Shown piece after piece: positions 61,720 through 64,000 of a stretch of DNA of 64,000 nt. Below the pieces are notes generated by a model. It made no database searches. It was given only the letters and a program-made list of their open reading frames with translations, and was not told the DNA's origin. The first letter of the stretch is position 1, and each line of letters starts with the position of its first letter. Source of the DNA: Niveispirillum fermenti. Its GTDB lineage: Bacteria; Pseudomonadota; Alphaproteobacteria; Azospirillales; Azospirillaceae. Both the position numbers and the translations under genes were made by a program. The stretch covers positions 287,225 to 351,224 of the forward strand of contig NZ_JBLTXA010000004.1 of NCBI RefSeq assembly GCF_048066175.1, in the 5' to 3' direction.

Positions 61720-61735
61720 AGATACATTAGTGTCT
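61720..61735. promoter_or_regulatory. Candidate TetR operator 3
   Basis: AGATAC-ATTA-GTGTCT, an inverted repeat with one mismatch, shares ATACA with the other sites. It is positioned to control the minus-strand MFS gene. Confidence 0.35.
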
Positions 61736-61864
61736 TGTTTTTGTCGACAAGCGATCCGCGAGCCATGCCGGTGATGAGAGCGGGTCATCACGGCTATCCT
61801 CAATCGATGTGAGCAAATGGCGTGTTCCGCACGAAAATGCTCTTAGGCTTGACAGCAAAAAATA

Positions 61865-61880
61865 AATACAGAAATGTATT
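61865..61880. promoter_or_regulatory. Candidate TetR operator 4
   Basis: AATACA-GAAA-TGTATT, a perfect inverted repeat, begins 10 bp after TTGACA (61849-61854) and overlaps the expected -10 region of the GGT-like gene. AATACAG and TATTGT are both shared with operator 1. Confidence 0.5.
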
Positions 61881-62051
61881 GTTAAGGCGGCGATCCCGTG
61901 CTCGTGCGGGCCTGCCGGTTGTGCGTTGCGCCCTTCACAGGGGCGCGGCGGGAAAACCCCATCGGGGGGCGGGACGACAGGCCCGTTCCCCCGGGCTGTC
62001 GGCCGCGGACAGGGGCGGCCTGAAACGACTACCAACGATAGGGAAAAGACC

Positions 62052-63851
62052 ATGCATGTCACCCGGCGTACCGCCCTTACCGGAATGCTTGCCGTGCCCG
62101 CTCTTGCGGTTTCCGCGCCGGCGATCATGGCTCGGCCGAAGGTCGACCTGACGCCCACCCGGTGGGCTGCCGGCGATTATGAGCGCTACCTCAAGGCCCA
62201 GGGCGTGGACCATACGGTTGCGGGTGCCGCGCGCGGCCGCAAGGGCGCCGTCACGGTCGCCTATAGCGGCCTGGCCGCGCGGGCCGGGCTGGAGGCGCTG
62301 GTCCAGGGCGGCAACGCCATCGACGCGGCCATGACGGCGGCCCTGGCCCAGGTGGTGCTGGCCGTCGGCGCGCCCATCAGCTTCTTCGGGATCATGTCGC
62401 TGGTCTATCACGAGGCCAAGACGGGCAAGACCTATACGATGAACGCCGAATGGAACACGGTGGCCGGCGAGACCGACCCCATGAGCATTCCCGGCGGCTA
62501 TGATTTCTCCAGTCAGGAGGCGCTGCGGGGCAAGGGCGCGCCCAGCGGCCGCACGGCGCTGGTCGGCGGTTTCATGCGCGGGGTGGAGGCGGCACATCGC
62601 CGTTTCGGCAAGCTGTCCTTCGCGAACCTGTTCGAACCATCGATCTACATGGCGGAACAGGGCATCCCGGTGACGGGCTTCCTGGCCGACATCTTCCGTT
62701 TCCGCGATGCCGACATCCGCCGTCTGGCCGAAACGCGGGCCACGCTGGTGAAGCCGGACGGCACCGCCTATGCCGAGGGCGACATCTTCCGCCAGCCGGC
62801 CCTGGCCCAGACGCTGCGCGCCGTGGCCAAGGATGGCGCGGACCATATGTATGACGGCCCCTGGGGGCGCAAGCTGGTGGCCGCCGTGCAGGCCGATGGC
62901 GGCAAGATGACCCTGGAAGACCTGCGCAATTATCAGGTCCTGTGGGCCGATCCGCTGGTGGCGGAATTGCGCAACGGCTATTCGGTGCGCACCAGCCCCA
63001 TGCCCAATTTCGGGGGCTATTCCCTGGTGGAGGCGCAAAACCTGGCCGATGCCGCCGGCCTGTGTGGGGGCACCCACTGGACCCGATCGTCGGAGCAGTT
63101 GCGCAAGGCGCTGGACATCACGCAGTTGTTCGGCATCACGATGTTCCCCGAGGCGGCGCGCGCTGCCATCTTCCCCGGCATTGATTTCAGCCCGGCCTCC
63201 CGCATCACCAAGGAACATGCCGCGGCCCTCTGGGCGCAGATGGCTTCGGGTAAGACCTTCACGAAATGGAAGCGCACGACGCCGATGCATTCCGACGACG
63301 TGGTGGCCATCGATGGCGAAGGCAACATCGCTGCCATCACCCATTCCATCAATACCGTCAACTGGGGCAAGACGGCGATCTTCGTCGATGGCGTTTCCAT
63401 CTCCGACGCCGCTTCCTTCCAGCAGGCGGCCGTGGCACGGGTCAAGCCGGGCGAACGGCTGCCCGCGCCGACGGAAACGGGTGTCCTGTTCAAGGATGGC
63501 CATGCCGTCCTGGGCTTCGCCTCCATGGGCGCCGGCCTGCATCACCGCACCTTCCAGGGGCTGCTGAATTATACCTGCTTCGGCATGAATGTGGAGGAAG
63601 CCATCAACACACCGGACTTCTTCCTGCCATCGGTCAATTCTGAAACGGGGGAGACGACCCTGGTGGTGCCCGTCGGGCGTTTCGACCGCAAGGTACTGGA
63701 AGGCACCGGCTACGCCTTCCGTGAAATGCCGCTGGAAGAGGCGCGGCTGGGCGGTGAAGGAAAATGGGTGGCCATCAGCCGCGATCCGAAGACCGGTGAA
63801 CTGCATGCCGCCTCGCATAACCGCAACAATGGCGACGCGGTGGCGTTCTGA
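62052..63851 (+). CDS. Gamma-glutamyltransferase-like Ntn hydrolase, exported form
   Basis: A 599-residue GGT-family protein with an N-terminal export signal MHVTRRTALTGMLAVPALA...AIMA. The twin arginines in TRRTAL suggest Tat export to the periplasm. The family core GGNAIDAAMTAALAQVVLAVG and GFMRGVEAAHRRFGKLSFANLFEPSI is present. At the nucleophile position (MHSDDVVAIDGEGN) it has Ser414 in place of Thr, 11 residues before the Gly-Asn, and lacks the GSPGG oxyanion motif (FASMGAGLHHRTFQGLL instead). ATG 62052 has AGGGAAAAG upstream; the frame opens earlier at 61926 without a signal. It is the likely periplasmic counterpart of the protein at 57724; substrate and activity are uncertain. Confidence 0.88.
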   Translation: MHVTRRTALTGMLAVPALAVSAPAIMARPKVDLTPTRWAAGDYERYLKAQGVDHTVAGAARGRKGAVTVAYSGLAARAGLEALVQGGNAIDAAMTAALAQVVLAVGAPISFFGIMSLVYHEAKTGKTYTMNAEWNTVAGETDPMSIPGGYDFSSQEALRGKGAPSGRTALVGGFMRGVEAAHRRFGKLSFANLFEPSIYMAEQGIPVTGFLADIFRFRDADIRRLAETRATLVKPDGTAYAEGDIFRQPALAQTLRAVAKDGADHMYDGPWGRKLVAAVQADGGKMTLEDLRNYQVLWADPLVAELRNGYSVRTSPMPNFGGYSLVEAQNLADAAGLCGGTHWTRSSEQLRKALDITQLFGITMFPEAARAAIFPGIDFSPASRITKEHAAALWAQMASGKTFTKWKRTTPMHSDDVVAIDGEGNIAAITHSINTVNWGKTAIFVDGVSISDAASFQQAAVARVKPGERLPAPTETGVLFKDGHAVLGFASMGAGLHHRTFQGLLNYTCFGMNVEEAINTPDFFLPSVNSETGETTLVVPVGRFDRKVLEGTGYAFREMPLEEARLGGEGKWVAISRDPKTGELHAASHNRNNGDAVAF

Positions 63852-63939
63852 CACGCCACCGCACCGGCGGCCGGCCCTGTTGCGCGGTGTCTGGCCGCCG
63901 GCCGGGAACATTGCATCGTTCTTCCAAGGATCGGAAACC

Positions 63940-64000
63940 ATGGCCGATATCCGGCACATTCCCCATCCCGTACCGACACCCGCAGATAAAAGGCGCCGGC
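63940..64000 (+). CDS. Start of a new gene, cut by window edge
   Basis: ATG 63940 is preceded by AAGGATCGGAAACC, a good ribosome site, and stays open to the window end (MADIRHIPHPVPTPADKRRR). It lies 88 bp after the exported GGT-like gene in the same direction, so it is probably its operon partner. Twenty residues are too few to assign a family. Confidence 0.5.
   Translation, partial: MADIRHIPHPVPTPADKRRR

Larger units (their letters stand above)
61557..62051. promoter_or_regulatory. 495-bp divergent control region, MFS / GGT-like
   Basis: No convincing gene is seen. It contains two candidate operators (listed separately), a TTGTCGACAA palindrome (61741-61750) and TTGACA at 61849-61854, the best -35 candidate for the GGT-like gene. 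The 61700-61890 part is strikingly AT-richer than its surroundings. Confidence 0.6.

Noticed and set aside
61557..61766. N-terminal extension of the second MFS gene
   Set aside because: The extension is Pro/Gly/His-rich, covers the promoter and operator region and precedes the first membrane helix. ATG 61556 has a ribosome site.

Overview
The window is high-GC chromosomal DNA from an alphaproteobacterium, most likely a Rhodospirillales/Azospirillaceae-type organism. The support is gene order (maf, a short RNase E/G, yacG, tRNA-Phe), a MutL carrying the endonuclease motif, a receiver-DUF3369-GGDEF protein, an XRE/DUF2083 fatty-acyl type regulator and REP-like hairpins. No rRNA, CRISPR array, IS element or prophage is visible. 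The species cannot be fixed from the sequence alone.

Left part (1-22.7 kb) is mostly core genome. It holds a 5'-truncated maf, an RNase E/G-like gene and yacG, all overlapping in one operon. tRNA-Phe(GAA) follows with its own promoter and terminator. Next come an EamA exporter, a small secreted protein, carB without carA behind a leader hairpin, and greA. Two diverged coiled-coil membrane paralogues precede pgi, a pentapeptide-repeat protein and mutL. After these lie three small hypothetical genes, a membrane-anchored S9 prolyl-oligopeptidase-type enzyme, a GGDEF response regulator, a HAD phosphatase, the XRE regulator and a DUF4287 protein. Convergent and intergenic gaps carry clear hairpins, including a perfect 25-bp inverted repeat at the XRE stop codon.

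The centre (22.9-51.6 kb) is dominated by one 27-kb reading frame encoding a 9027-residue surface or secreted protein, with a TolC-type outer-membrane lipoprotein gene 24 bp downstream. The giant protein has an N-terminal LEPR/DUF4347 region with a caspase-like His/Cys pair. Four mega-repeats follow, each made of a linker, a long run of autotransporter-type beta-strand repeats and a cap. A C-terminal stalk of cadherin/Ig/VCBS/Calx-beta-like domains ends the protein. It has no autotransporter barrel and no RTX nonapeptides. The TolC neighbour therefore suggests type I-like secretion, with the ABC and membrane-fusion partners elsewhere.

The right part (52-64 kb) is an accessory cluster. A TonB-dependent receptor is divergent from a DUF885 zinc-peptidase-like protein, followed by an MFS transporter, a gamma-glutamyltransferase-like protein and a TetR regulator. 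Beyond these lie a second, oppositely oriented MFS gene and a second GGT-like protein with a Tat/Sec signal peptide. A new gene begins at the right edge. Both GGT homologues have Ser where the family has its nucleophilic Thr. The two divergent promoter regions share ATACAG/TATTGT palindromes that may be the TetR operators. I infer a regulated system for taking up and breaking down an unknown peptide or gamma-glutamyl-like compound in two compartments. This cluster and the giant adhesin are the best candidates for undescribed biology here.
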